A DNA stretch of 64,000 nucleotides from Chrysoperla carnea (lineage: Eukaryota > Arthropoda > Insecta > Neuroptera > Chrysopidae): NCBI RefSeq assembly GCF_905475395.1, contig NC_058337.1, forward strand, positions 98,450,368-98,514,367. Reading direction: 5' to 3'. Under the pieces are notes generated by a model. That model was not told the DNA's origin. It saw nothing but the letters and a program-made list of their open reading frames with translations, and did not search any database. This document shows positions 33,293-46,589 of the stretch, in pieces (position 1 is the first letter of the stretch; the number at the start of each line of letters is the position of its first letter). Position numbers and translations under genes: made by a program.

Positions 33293-35515
33293 AAGTCTCC
33301 TATATATTTATAGATTTTCTATTTTATGTGTTGTATTAGTATTATTAGGTACTTTCATTAACTTTGATAAATGATTTTATGTCATTTTATGTTACCAACC
33401 ACTGTAAGCTTTATTACAAATACAAATTATTTCTTAGCTACTCTATTCGTGAGTCGTCAAAAATTTTTTATTTAAAAAAAGTCTAATGACGGGAAAAATA
33501 CTTTTTTTCCAGGGCAGGTCATATCCACGAATGTTAAAAACGTTACAAAAAAAAAAAAAAAATAAAATAAAATAAAATAAATAAATAAATAAAAAAAAAA
33601 AAAAAATTATAATAATAACATTACAATAAACTATTTCTATAAGAAATTAAATTTTCTAATACGAAAACCTTTAACAGTATATTACATAATCAGCGATTTT
33701 GCTTTGCAGGTAATCCTTCAATCCTTCATCCTTATTGAAAAGTATCCTTTGCGGGGTTCTACCCGTTGGATGAACGTTTGAAAAATCATCATGTATCCGA
33801 CCCGTATTCACATACGCTGCTCCAATCTGGTCAAACTTTCGCAGATTGCAAAAATATAAAAATTTCAAAATTTTTGTTCAAACCTTCTAAATTCTTTTTT
33901 CAATTATCTCACAGAAATCCTTTCCCGGAAATCAACAAACTGGAATAATTTGACCCGCTAACTTGCCCTTCAGTAAAATATACCGCAGCTGACTTGAATA
34001 TAGGAAACGGCTCCAATGATTTGCATGAAATTTAGTACGCAGGGATTTTTGGGGCGGAAAATAGATCTAGCTAGGTTTCATTTTTAAAAAACCATCATTT
34101 CATCAAATTCATGAAATTTAGTTTGCAGGGGGTTTCGGAGGCGAAAAATCGATCTAGCTATGTTTCATTTTTAGAAACTTCGTTTTATCTCGGAAACTTT
34201 AATCTCGAAAAATCACGATTTATCAAAAAAATAAAAATAACGAGCATAGCTAGGTTATCCAGTTGCTTTAATTAATAAGATGTATATAGGTATAGCTTAG
34301 ACTATAAATATTAGATATTTTAACATTTTAAACTGACGGTGAAAATAATTCATTTTAAACTTGAACCTTCTAACAGAGTAGTATCATGCTGGAAACTTCT
34401 TCGACTCACACTTGATCGATTTTAAATATCTTTTCACTGAAATAATAAACAATAAAATTTGATGAGATGTATGGTATACCATTGTTACGCTAATTATTTT
34501 TTTCATGGTTGACAGCGAATCATTTATATGTATAAATTATTATAATAATATATGTTCACATTTATTAATAAAAATGATATTGTTTTTGTTGAACGTCAGT
34601 CAAGTGTATATGATATTCAGAAAGGTGAAGTTAAGTAAGGTGGGTACAAGACAAGTAATTGTATTGTGTTTTGTGTTCATTAAGCGCCACAAATACACAA
34701 TCATAATGTTATTATTTGATATTTAATATAGTGCATGTCATATAAAATGTTAATCATTTAGCTACCACCCTAGCCGAAAATACGGCCTTTCCGATCGGAT
34801 TTGACACCAGGAAAAGCATTTTTTGGGTTGTTATTTTTGTAATATCGTAGTATAGAAACAATTATAAGGTCGATATTTAAAAAATTCTTAATAACTCACA
34901 TTGGGGCTAAAAATTTTATTTTTTTACATTTATTTTTAAGAAAACAATTTGAAATAGTAAATGAATTATCTTGTTAACTATTTAATACTTTTTTAAACTA
35001 CATTAAAGACTTCTACAGATGTAAACACTAATTATTTACATTTAAATAAAGTAGTCACAACATACTGCAAGCGAGAATTTAAATTTGAAAATTAAAAAAA
35101 TAAATTTTATAACTTTACAGCCCATAACATATTTTCAAGAACACCATCCAGTAAAATTAGTATGGAGTTTAAAATAATTTGTAAACAGACTTTCAATCGT
35201 TATTTAAACGATTGTTAGATCGTTCTTTCGGTTAGGTATAAAGAAAAATGGTATGCAACTCACGGTCAGAAATCCCACCCTAGGAATCCCAACTTTCCAG
35301 TCTAGGGTCGTAATAATCTCTTTATTAATACTTAAATGTCATTGTAAGATTTTTAAAATATACTTTTCGGTCTGGCTGCGTAATATTTTTGGAAATATGT
35401 TTACAAAGATTTAATACTTAGAGTCAAGTGTAGGTACCTTGAATCATTCTGTAGTTTCTAGGCAAATATTTTTATTTACTGAATAGTAATAGTAAAAAGG
35501 AGTGTTATAAGTTTG
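33293..35515. other. Intergenic with low-complexity and a direct repeat
   Basis: 33550-33606 is an A-rich tract of (AAATA)-like units. A direct repeat lies at 34023-34090 and 34109-34172 (ATGAAATTTAGT--GCAGGG, GATCTAGCTAGGTTTCATTT). The minus-strand frame at 33671-33868 has better composition than its surroundings but no similarity I recognise. No gene called. Confidence 0.45.
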
Positions 35516-35522
35516 GCTGCTA

Positions 35523-35566
35523 TGTGTGTGTGTGTGTGTGTGTGTGTCTGTCTGTCTGTCCGTCTG
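35523..35566. repeat. (TG)n-(TCTG)n microsatellite in a dispersed repeat
   Basis: About twelve TG units followed by TCTG units. The surroundings (GTTATAAGTTTGGCTGC before; ATGAACCCATTTTGATTTTT after) are of a dispersed-repeat type found in insects, with the microsatellite at the usual place. Confidence 0.7.
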
Positions 35567-35699
35567 TGGAATCGTAACGCCTAAATTAATGAACCCATTT
35601 TGATTTTTTTGTTTCGTTTGATAGGTATTTTACTGCAGAGTGTTCTTGCTTATGTTTCAAGTGCGAGTTTAGGGTTCCGTATTCGAAAAGTTTGTCGAG

Positions 35700-38150
35700 G
35701 GTTTTTTGAATTTTGTAAATTTCACTTGTATCAGAATGCAGATAGACTGAAGACTGATTGTTAATAATGCTATTTTTAATTGGATATATTTTTTAAATGA
35801 CTTATACTGTATATGGGTAAGTGCAACTTAAACAATATGTTTCTCTAAGATATTTTTAATTCTAACTTGCCTACTGTATTTTAAGGCGTTGGTTTATGAT
35901 TTTGTGTTCATTTAAATTACATACTGTTCATTTAATAATTGTGTGTTGTTAACATGTAAAATTAGTCACAGGAAATGAAAGCACGTGGAAATAATATGTT
36001 TATACATTTTCGCATTGTTTTATGGTAACAAATCAGTGCTATTAAATTGAAATCTTTAGATCTATCCACAAAAAAAAGCGGTATAAACATCACACACAAA
36101 TTTATTTCGATTGGTAAACCAGAACAAAAAATAAATTATTAATGTTCGTAGTAGTTACGTTTTTATATTTTGTATATTTTCTTAGATTAATTATTTTAAA
36201 GTTTATATTTCTTGAGATTCTGAAAGTTTCTACCATGGCAATACTTCTTAAAACAATAAATCTTCTAGAATTTAATCGTATTTTTTACAGGCCAGAGAGT
36301 ATCAAACGTAGAGAAATGTTGAAAATTTGTATTAGAATATTCTTTATTAAATAAAAGTCTGTGTAGTCGAATCTGGATAACCGAAAGTACAAGGGAACGC
36401 AGATTCTTTTTCTCTTATAAAGATTTTCTAGTAAAACAAGTCCACTTATATAATTATAGGAGAAATTTATGGAGGTTTAACATAAAAAAGATGCTCACCC
36501 CCTCCCCCTTAGGTGTTTACATTAATTATAGGCAATATTGAATATCATGGAGATATGAAAAATTTGTAAATCTATATTTTTTTGAAGTTTACTCCTCAAG
36601 AATCGATTTTCTTATAGATAAAGCCCTCAGAATGGAAAAAATGTGAGGAGTAAAATCTAGTGAACGAATAACCTCGTTACGTTTTAGGTACATAACCTAT
36701 CGCGCGTGCCTTTCACTTTTTAGTAGTGCATGTGTTAGTTACTTGTGTGCAGTCGACAAAGCATCTATTATTTAAAACGGAAAATAAACTGACGGATACA
36801 CCACACTAAACAACATTTAAGTCGTGCGTCGGAGCTGATATATACAATTTTATGTTTTTTTTTTTGGCAAAAGGTTTATGGATATTTTATTTCGGTCGAT
36901 ATTTTCAGACCAAATACGTGAGATATCGGCAAACATAAAAAACTGTTAAATCTATGAAATCTATAAAATATCCATTGAAGAGAAAAATTTGGGAAAATTA
37001 AGAAAAATATTCTTTTTATTATGAAGCTGATTTACAATTTTTTTGACACCACCATTGAGGTAAGTGAGATTTTTTTCTGCAAGAACCATCTATAAGCCAT
37101 ATGTTTTCTAAAAATTGGTCCAAATTTTCGTCTCTCGTAATTCGTAAGTAATTCGTCTTTGTAAAAAAACATAAATAATATTTATACTTATGTGCATATT
37201 TATTTATTTAATAAAATTTATAGCATTTAATGACACATGAATATGGATTTAAAAAATTTTGACACAAATTTTTTTGCTTTTGTTAATATTTAAGTACTCT
37301 TGTATTGGCTACAGACATAAATCAAATATTAAAAAAAAATAACAATAAACTTAACAAAACGTGCAATACTTTTTTATACCAAAATATTTAATAAATCATT
37401 TCTTAAAAATATATTTTGGTTTGAATGAATAAAAAATAATTTTTACACCTTCACAATGAATCTGTGTTGATCTATTTATAAACTTGTTAATAAAATAAAA
37501 AAAAATTTAATAATTCACAAAAAGTCGTTTCGTTTTGTTCTGTTTATTGAATGGAATTTGACAATTACTATAAGTGGGTGGATTATTTAAAAATCAGAAA
37601 TATTTGTGATGTTTTTGAAGAATGTCTTATGATTCCTTTTATATGGTTTTTCAATGAGAAAAATGATTTTTTAAGTTTCATTTTAATTAAATTATAAAAT
37701 AAAAAATAAACTGCAGTTCCTTAATTCAATTGAACGGCGCAGGTCTTTATAGCCCTGTTTTTTTAGAAATAATCAATAGCCTATAAGAACTATCATCCCC
37801 TTTTTCACCACCTCAATAGTTAAATTTCTAAAAATTTCGTCAATACCGTAAAATGAGTAACTGTTATGTATTTCAACAATCGGGTATACTTTCGAGATCT
37901 CGTGATGAATCTATCAGTGATATTTCGCTGATATTTATTTAAAATTATTATAATCAGTAAAAATGTATACACCTATACTTGAGTTGATTTATCTAGGGCA
38001 ACTTTTTGAACTTTAAAGTGAGTTTTCGAGCCTAATAGTTCAATTTAATTGATTTGAATTTATATTTTTGAATATAAGTTATTTTAAATCAGAATTAAAA
38101 GATCGAACTACTTAATTTCAACTATGTGCTTTATAAAAATGAACTTTGTT
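35700..38150. other. Intergenic, no gene
   Basis: AT-rich. AGTCGAATCTGGATAACCGA at about 36365 resembles one end of a pogo-like element, but a matching end was not found. Nothing else recognised. Confidence 0.4.
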
Positions 38151-38154
38151 TTTT

Positions 38155-38500
38155 TAACTTCCCACTATAGGAAGTTATTGTAATGAGTCCGATTTTCGTA
38201 ATCGAAATTTTCCACATATCTTTACGTTTCATGGTTAGGACAAAGCAGGAACACCAATTTCGAGAAGAAGTATGTGTGTGTGTCGATATCTCGCGTAAAA
38301 TTGTTATCGATTTCGTTGAGGTACCGATCGAAGCGAATTAACGGCAATTAGACCTGAAAAGAATTTCATAACATTCGGTCAAGTCGTTTAGAGTCGGTTG
38401 AATTTTATTTTTTTAAATTTTTTAAAACTTTGTATTATGCTTGGAAGTTATTTGTGTGGACCTCAAGGGTCGCACCAGACTCTACGAACAGCTTGTTAAA
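38155..38500 (+). repeat. Dispersed repeat starting AACTTCCCACTATAGG
   Basis: AACTTCCCACTATAGGAAGT, then AATGAGTCCGATTTTCG, TCCACATATCTTTACGTTTC, a short TGTGTG tract and ATTTCATAACATTCGGTC. I have seen this type of repeat in insect genomes, but I cannot name its family. Confidence 0.45.
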
Positions 38501-38708
38501 TGTTTGCTTCGATAAAACATCTGAAGTATATACCGAGATACCGATGTATGTTCATTGTCGACGATCTTTTAACTAATCCTATATTCGATCCTATATTGAT
38601 TTGATAACTGGCTGGTTATATATAAAATCTTTTAGACATAACAGTAAGAAAAGTGACATAAATTTTTATGTTAAAACTCTAACCCACTCAGCTAAAAATA
38701 GTAAATTT

Positions 38709-39281
38709 AATAAGCCGGAAAATGTGGAAAAGTGGTGGAACAGCTCCGATTAAAAAAATTTTTTGCGTACTTGTTCCTAGGATCTCTAGGAACATTCAGC
38801 CGCATTAACCTTGGCATTACAAAAAACTGAGAAAATTAGCGTAGTTTTAATGGGGTTGAAATCAATCCGCAATTGCTTTTTGACTTTTAATTTGTGGACA
38901 GCGAGCCTAAGAGCTCCACAAGAGACGATTTCTGAGGTAAAATTTTGAATTTAATAAAGTTTTTGTCTATCAATTCCAGGCGTAGTTTTAATGAGGTTGC
39001 AACCGTATTCGGTTGCTTTTTAACATTGAATTGATGAGCAGCGACAAAAAAAACCTCGGGAGACGATTTTCGAGGTGAAATATTGATTTGTTTTCACTGT
39101 TACTACTTGAAGTTCTTTGGGGATGGGAAAACTATCCTAATTTTCTCGGTTTTTTTTTTGTAATGCCAAGGTTAGTGCGGCTGAATGTTCCTAAAGGTCT
39201 AAGAAACACGTACACAAAAAATTTTTGAAATCGGAGCTGTTCCACCACTTTTTCACATTTGATGGTATTTTCCGGCTTATT
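38709..39281. mobile_element. Family J foldback element
   Basis: Arms of about 140 bases: AATAAGCCGGA, AAAAGTGGTGGAACAGCTCC, AGGAACATTCAGCCGC and AACCTTGGCATTACAAAAAA appear at the left and, reversed, at the right. Between the arms a block is directly repeated: GCGTAGTTTTAATG-GGTTG through GACGATTT, at about 38840 and 38982. The long minus-strand frame 39132-39428 lies in the right arm and is not a gene. Confidence 0.85.
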
Positions 39282-39289
39282 TATTGCAC

Positions 39290-40175
39290 TATAAGTTATA
39301 CCAAAATATTTTAATTTCATCCTTTTCAGTAGCCCAAGACCCAATATCTCAAAAACACCGATTTTACCAGTCAATGTGCCAGCTCCTGAACTATAAGCTA
39401 AATTACGTCTAAGACACAAACAATGCAAATTTTCTCAATTGATATCTATAATAAACAATAATTTTAAATTAAATAATTTGTTTAATGCCTAATTTTAAAA
39501 TAAATAATTTTACAAAATAATTAAGTATTTTTGAAAATAATAAATTAAATATTAGAAAAAATAAATTAAATATTAGAAAAAAATAAATAAAATTACAAAA
39601 TCTATTGATTTGGCCTCGGATAATATGCCCTAATTAAAGGTCATGTCAACCATAGCTTGTGATTGCTCTCGATTGTAAAACATAAAGAGTTCAAAATTAA
39701 AAACTCCATGTGTAGTATATATTGTATAAATTGTATATTTTTAAAAATATTAAATTTTTCGAAAGTTAAAATTTCACTTTGAGTACTTTTATTAATTTAA
39801 TGAAGAAAAAATGTACATTTTCAGTCTACAAATTGTGACTAATACTAAATAAAATAATGATAATGGTATTAAAGTATACAAAAACGATTTATTTTATAAT
39901 TTCCGTATTGTTTATAAACAATAAACAATTATTGTACTCTTATTAATACAATTATATACATATTATTATTGTAACTAACTATATCTACAACTACATTCAT
40001 ATTTACTGTATTTTATGTCTTGTAGGCGAATACAGGGAGATAATTAAAATTTATAAAAATTATTTCTAGACGCTTAACTTTTACAGAGCATATACTTTGG
40101 TTCAAATTTTTGTTCATCATGTTTAGTCATAAAGTCAATAAAACAAGAAACTCTTTTAATTAGGTCAAAATGAGA
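39290..40175. other. Intergenic, no gene
   Basis: AT-rich, with several AAATAAATTAAATATTAG-like repeated words near 39530-39595. No exon seen. Confidence 0.4.
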
Positions 40176-40901
40176 CATTCAGGAACTATTTTTAATTTTG
40201 CAAGTTAATTCTGCGAGGTTCACTGAAAATTTTGTTCCCAAAACCCTGTGCGCATTGATCTCCACACTGCGATGTATTTTGATCGAGGTTAAATCATTTT
40301 GTCGATATTCAGACATTGCCGGTCTAAGGTATGTTTCGAGAGGACGAAAAGATGAAAAGCAGCGTTCAATAGTCGCTGTTGTCACAGTTAAAACGAGAAC
40401 TTCAGAACGAGATTCATTTGGTAGACATTTAGAAACGCATATTTATTGAAAATACCGACTTCGAGTGAATTTTCAATGTCTCGTCCGGAAATGCGATTTC
40501 GTCAAAATTTAACTTCGTCGACTCATCACGGGAATAGTTGAAAAAGTTGAGGGCAAGAGTCTTCATCAAAATTTTTCATTTATTTGAGAAAAAGACAAAA
40601 AAAAAAAAAAAATTGATGAAATATTGCGATGAATTCAAAGCGATCCATTACCTTCAACTGAATCAGTCTATATACTTAAGCGTCGAGCCTGTTATGGCGC
40701 GAGCCTTGGCTTTCGTAATTCGATATCGCTAAAGATTTTGAAAATTTTTCTGATCTCTTCTCCAGCGTCTCCTATTCTTTCAATCAAAGTCTGTTTCGCA
40801 GCGTCTGCAGTTCGATATCGTGGCCAAGATTCAGATTTTCTATTTGAAGTAGTTGACTCAAAGACGAAAGTCAAAGAATATACCGACTTGAAAATATGCA
40901 T
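40176..40901 (-). pseudogene. hAT transposase relic (ZMYM1-like type), C-terminal half
   Basis: On the minus strand, 40445-40179 reads KCLPNESRSEVLVLTVTTAT, then IERCFSSFRPLETYLRPAMS and then NDLTSIKIHRSVEI. It matches the dimerisation end of hAT transposases of the ZMYM1-like group (pattern TTA..ERSFS.L..IKTYLR..MS..RL..L..LSIH). Further upstream, 40901-40692 ends with DIELRKPRLAP, and after a stop comes QARR, matching the G.ELKKPR....RQ.HR block of the same proteins. Stops, a frameshift and a poly-T run (40598-40611 on plus) separate the pieces. Terminal repeats were not found. Confidence 0.8.
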
Positions 40902-40934
40902 GGATATCTGAATAGTCAGTGGAAATGCGTTTCA

Positions 40935-42400
40935 TAAATTGGTGCGATTACAAGACTATATTGTTAATAGAAATTTATGAGGAGAAATTCTCAATGGGAG
41001 GAGTTTTGACCCCCAAAACCCCTTCCGTGCTCACGGGCTTGTCTACAAGTGTTCATAATAAAACATATAGTCCTTAAACTGACATGTTTAAGGCGTAGGT
41101 CTGAGAAAAAAGCTCATGAATTTTGTAGGTCAGTATGAGCATTAAATTTTACTAATATTTATGAAACATTTCTGTAAAAATTAGCCGGTTGTTGATAAAT
41201 TTTTATACCCTCGTTTTTCTGACATGATGGTGGGTAGAGGTCACGCCAAATGATCCAATATTTTTGTAGGCCACTATTATTCTCTCTTATTGTATTCATT
41301 TATCTTGCATTCAAGAATAAAGCTAATGGTTGTTCATATTTTTTCAATAGGTCGTTTAGTATGTTTTCGGTCTTTCACATTGAAAATGTCCCAATTTCAA
41401 AGTTTTCGTAAATGTAAACGTTGTATATTACACTGAAATGAAGGCACTCACGAAGATTTGTGTTATTCACGAAACAACAGCTCCTCTCTGTACTGTAGAC
41501 TATATATTTTTCCTAATAAAATATCTTTTAAATAAAATTATATTTTATTAGGAAAAACAAAACACCTCATGTATTAAAAAGAAAATTGTGTTTGATCACC
41601 TCTATTGAAACTGTACAACAATATGGCTCATACAACAGAATAACACATGAGCTATAATTTATAAAGATATATTTAAAAAAAATTTCGTAACTAACATTTT
41701 ACTACTCCATTTTTGATCATCATTTTAAACCATAAATTAATGATTTCTGTAAAAATTTATAATACTAAGTGTCAAACCATTCATGGCCTTCTTTTTTGAA
41801 ATACTCAATGAATTTATGTGGGTATCAAGCTTGTATTTAGATAAATTTGTTTGCAAACACAAAAATCGGTGTTTGACACACGGTATAATTCATATGTGGG
41901 TAAAAGTTTAAGAACGAGTGTAGTATATGCATGTATTTATTATTTATTCCATTTTATTGTGAACATAATAATAATATCTTTCTTTACTAATACAATTACA
42001 TACAAGTGTGTTTTTAACTATTTTATGAATAAATTTTATATATTTTTTTACATTTTATTTTCAATTATTATTATTATTATTATTAAAACAGCTATTTTAA
42101 GATTTTGCACAGGTGGTTTATAATCATTTCCTTACTAAATGCCTACTCTTTTAATTTGGGTTAATTGAGATTTATATAATGAGAATTATATATATGGATA
42201 GTATTGTATATAACCTGTTTATATTGTGTTTTAAATTCTAAATATGTTATTTTCCCTTGATTATGCTCGATAACTGAGTATTCTTTTGACGAACTTTTTT
42301 CCGAGCGACAAATAGGTAATTGGAAATTGCATGAGCAAAATTTAAATTATTATTTATACCACTCAAGTCTCATACATACGATATTAGTATTTCAAGCCAG
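40935..42400. other. Intergenic, no gene
   Basis: A short hairpin (TTTTTCCTAATAAAATAT and its reverse, about 41508-41557) and a run of ATT units at 42064-42085 are the only structures noted. The plus frame 41851-42123 is hydrophobic by AT composition only. Confidence 0.4.
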
Positions 42401-42419
42401 CAAACTGACAAAACCACGT

Positions 42420-42541
42420 AATCTTTAATCCATGTCAGTTTGTATGGCTGAGTTTAAAGTTCAGATTTCGTTTCAAATCGATATTCCTATAAATAACGAA
42501 AATCAGAGGTGTCTTCATCTTAAATGAGACACTGTGTATAT
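42420..42541 (+). repeat. Family K fragment (one end)
   Basis: TGAGTTTAAAGTTCAGATTTCG, shortened here, TAAATAACGAAAATC and GTGTCTTCATCTTAA, then ACACTGTGTATA, match the right end of the foldback element at 56403-56944. The other end is missing. Confidence 0.65.
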
Positions 42542-42941
42542 TGTTGCACTATTCTCATCATCTTTAATATCATTAATATTGAAAACAAATTTAAGGCAAG
42601 AGCCTATAGCCTTATACTTTTCGATTTCGAGATAAATGATGACAACAATTAATTTCGAAACAAAAATACTAAAATAATAAGTGAACAATTTGGTTTGCAT
42701 TTACTTTTATAATTCGAAGGCCACCTTAGAAGCATTTTAAATTCGACGAAAATCTGCAGGTCGAAAATGTAAGTAACTTTTAAGTTTTTCCATGTTTCAG
42801 AAAAATAGAATATTTTATAACAGTTCAACTTTCTGGAAAGAAAAGTTTACCGATATGTGATGTAAATTTCCGGACATAATAGAAAGTTCAAGAACGTTCA
42901 AGAATGGCCGAAAGAAAATTACACATAAAATTCCAAAGAGA

Positions 42942-43153
42942 ATCTCACTAATCCGGCACTTTCCACTTGAACCGACACGTTCAATTAGTCCGGCACTCTC
43001 CGGCAATCGAATTTTTTTTTTTAAATTGCAAAAAAAAATTATTTTTTTGGCAGTGATGATATTTATTATAAATTTTTCTAAACAATCCAATAATCCGAAT
43101 ATTCCATTAATCCAGCACCCTCTGGTTTTTAATAGTGCCCCATTAGTGAGATT
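42942..43153. mobile_element. Short inverted-repeat element with TAATCCGGCAC motifs
   Basis: AATCTCACTAATCCGGCACT at the left and, reversed, AATCTCACTAATGGGGCACT at the right. Inside, ATTAGTCCGGCACTCTCC, AATAATCCGAATATTCC and TTAATCCAGCACCCTC repeat the same theme. The plan resembles the two pogo-like MITEs in this window, with a different motif. No clear TA duplication. Confidence 0.6.
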
Positions 43154-43159
43154 TTTCTG

Positions 43160-45750
43160 TAGTTATATTTTCTACATGAATGCATTAAATACAATTTGAA
43201 CATCAAAAAAATTATATTTGTTTTCAGTAACCTAACTACTTAATCTGAATAACGTAAAAATAATAACTTCTACATGATTTTCTATTACATTTTAATGGAA
43301 CATTCCTTTTTAACATCACAAATCCATTATAAAGATTTTTAAGTTCACAGTTAGTTAGTTATATGTGTGTATATTGAAACATTTATTTATAATAAATACC
43401 ATGCGATATAAAAATTCTTACCTTTTGTTCCAATTTTGCCGAAAATTATGGAAGTTATTTTATTCGAGACAGGGGAAAAAATTATAGACCTCCGTCTAAA
43501 TAAACTTTGAGATAATTTCAGAAAATTACAATTAACTCATACAATAATATTGAGAAATATAATTAAAACATGTGTGTATGATTTTTACATTTTGATTTAT
43601 TTAAAATCAAAAATTTCAACAAAACAAAGCACATCGACATTCACTAAAGTTGCACATTTTATTGCAGATTGCGGGTGTGAATGCAGACGCTAAAATAAAT
43701 GAGGAAACTCGTTGATTATATGGATTTGGAAGAAATTGTTATAAAAGTTTTGACAAAAGTGTGATTGTATTTCTATTTTAAATATACACTCTAATTAAGT
43801 AAAAAAAAAATTTAAGCGTGTAACGGGTTCAAATTTATAAATTTATTTATTTATTTTTTTTTTTTTTTGCAAAAAAAGTAACTATATCGTAAAAAACACA
43901 ATAATAAAAAGTCGTGCGTAAAACATTATAGTTATTGTTATTTAATTGTTTGTAAAATGCAATTGTTGTTAAACGTAGATAGTTTTACAAAAAGTGTAAT
44001 AAAATAGGGCAAATTTGTCAATAATTGGAACAATAACCGACCAAATATGAGCACTCTAACTTCAACATAGAACAAGAGTGACGGAGTCAGTTAAGTCCCA
44101 GACCATATATCTAGATAACCCCAATACGAGTCCCGACTTCTGTATAATTTTTTCGTTTCTTTCTATTTGTTCGAATGAAAATACGTTATGTGCGTTTTCC
44201 ATTGAACTATTCAGTCTCTCCCTTTTTAAGGTCTTATGTATCGAAAACGGTGAGATTAGTCAAAAGAGTCAAAAAGTGTTAAGAATTGTCCAAAATTAAA
44301 TGTCATATAGTTTTTACATCAAATTTTTGACCAGAACCACAAAATAATATTTATTTTCGTCAATAACGAATTTCCGGAAAAAATTTGTGCTTTTTTTTTT
44401 TTTTTTTTAAACGCTTATAGATATGAAAACAATGGGGTTTGGTAAAAATTGTCGCGAGGAAAAATAATTAGAAACGTTAAAAATATAAACATGTCTATAA
44501 CAAGTTTTCGACGAAAATCGAAAAACAATTGGCGTAAATCGAAAAAGATCAAGTTTGCATGTATATTATTTAGTTGAGTACACTCAGACAAACAAATTTT
44601 CCACCGACTCGCACAAAAATCAACTTACGAAGAGCCTATTTCTTGATCAAATAATTCATTTCCTACAGTTACATGATCGATTATTTCTCTTTCAGGAATA
44701 TTTCGCTGGCAGGTCGACAGGAGTTTACTTTCATATTCAGCGCAAAATAATTAACAAGAAAAACAAGGCGGCAAAGGTGCTCACTTCATGCAATCTTAAT
44801 AATGTTCACTGACCGACGAAGATTTATAATTTTATCTTATTTTTTCAGCAAAACCGATTATGTTTTTACATAAAATATCAAAATATCCCACTTTCAGTAG
44901 CAGCCTTTTTAAGCTTCGTTTACTGACAATTTAAGTAACAGACAATTTCAATAAATTTTTAAATACCTGGTATAAAATTGAACCAACCCAATAAATTCAG
45001 ATTTTAAAATGCAAATTTATAATATTTTTGTTGTAGTATGTCGTACGTTGACTTGTTCATTATTAATATTATAAAAATTTTTATTCTTATCTGAGTGTAA
45101 ATGATTGAATGAGTACGAGACGAGACTGAATGCTCTTGCGACGGATATATATTATTGATACAATAAAAAGTATATGTATTAAAATTTTTTAAGTGCTCCG
45201 CCCGCTTTTATTTTATTTATTTTTTTTGTTAAGTAACTGTTATGTTTACATTTATTTTAAGTATTTGATTGTAATGTTATGTAAAAATATTAATAATATT
45301 TTCAAGGCCTAGATTATTCAAATGCTTATTGTAACCTTAATCAAAGTTACAGGTTAGTAGTTCAAGCTTCAAGCAAGGAATGGCACTTGGCATATTATCT
45401 ATTTCTACCTTTTATTTGATAAATGCATGTAACGCGTCCTATAGGGACCCAAATTTATTAGACATCCTTTCCAGGTACGAGTAACGATCATTTGTGCAAA
45501 CCCAGATTGTTTGCTTATAGCTTATAAGGAATAATTTTGTAACGAATAAATTCTAAAGAGTTGATATTTATGGAACGACTTGCCTCAAAACTTGAAAGTG
45601 AACACAGTTTTTGTCTATGCATCGCTCCTAGTTAAATGTGACGTCATAGGTACGATCCGCAAAACCTAGAGTTATAAAAAATTATAATTATATATTTATT
45701 AGGTAGAAATTTTGGTAATTTCATATTCATAAACCTTGCAAAAGTAATGA
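43160..45750. other. Intergenic, no gene called
   Basis: Poly-T runs at 43851-43868 and 44391-44409. Two plus-strand frames at 44078-44299 and 44555-44812 have a somewhat balanced composition and sit in a repeat-poor stretch. I recognise no domain and see no convincing splice signals, so I do not call them. Confidence 0.4.
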
Positions 45751-45759
45751 AAGTGATCA

Positions 45760-46580
45760 GGGCCGTAACGAGGGTACATAGCGCCGGTGGTAAGTATTTA
45801 GGTTGCGCCTTATACATATCGAAAACGGATCTAATGATTTTGACGAAAATTCGTAAACTAATAGTATTTAACCTAAATAATACTGGAGTATTTCGCATAA
45901 GGAACTGATTAACCTCGAAAATGGAAATAATACAAAGTAATACAAACAAAATTGCATTGAAATTGTAATTATTATTAATATATTCTCTGTAAAACAAGTA
46001 TTTAAATATACTAAATTTGAGACAAACTTTTCAAATTTGTGATCAAAATACACCTTACTCTAAGTAGTTTCAAGAATGTGGAGTCCCGGTCCCGGAATTT
46101 AGCACATAAGTGATAGCTAGCGAAAAATTGACATCACAGCTGAAAAGAATGGCCCAAAATTAGTGGGTTTCAAAAAAAATTCCAATAAGATAGGATCAAA
46201 CGTCATCAGAATCCAAAAAATTTAATTCTGCTCTATCATATCGAAATTTTATTCAATTTTGATAAACCAAGTGTGTATCCTACTAAATTTGGGCAATATT
46301 TTTCAAATTTGTGATCCAGATTAACCTAGCTCCAAGTGCCTTCAAGAATTTGGAGTCTTGGTTCCGGAATTAAGCACATATATGATAGCTAGCGAAAAAT
46401 TGACATCACAGCTAAAAAGAATGACTCAAAATTAGTGGATTTCAAAAAAAATTCAAATGAGATCAAATCAAATTTGCATGTGTTACCAAAAAAATAGAAT
46501 TTTTTTACTTTATGACGTCACCAGAATCCAAAAAGTTTAATTTTGCTCTATCAAATCCAAATATTATCCAATTTTTTCGC
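45760..46580 (+). repeat. Family B copy with GTAACG head and two units
   Basis: Head GGCCGTAACGAGGGTACATA with GCGCCGGTGGTAAGTATTTAG, then units beginning with TTGACATCACAGCT at 46129 and 46400. The period is 271 here because about 45 bases of the 316-bp unit are deleted. Same order as 29590-30080. Confidence 0.8.
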
Positions 46581-46589
46581 GATTTATCT

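Noticed and set aside
33671-33868. 65-codon minus-strand frame with balanced composition
   Set aside because: No similarity recognised and the overlapping plus frame is equally open; left uncalled.
36362-36480. Possible third pogo-like element beginning AGTCGAATCTGGATAAC
   Set aside because: No matching inverted end or TA duplication was found.
39132-39428. 98-codon minus-strand frame
   Set aside because: It spans the right arm of a foldback element and part of its flank, with no recognisable domain.
44078-44812. Two plus-strand frames of 73 and 85 codons in a repeat-poor stretch
   Set aside because: No domain, no convincing splice sites and no codon pattern; they could be untranslated exons, but that cannot be supported here.
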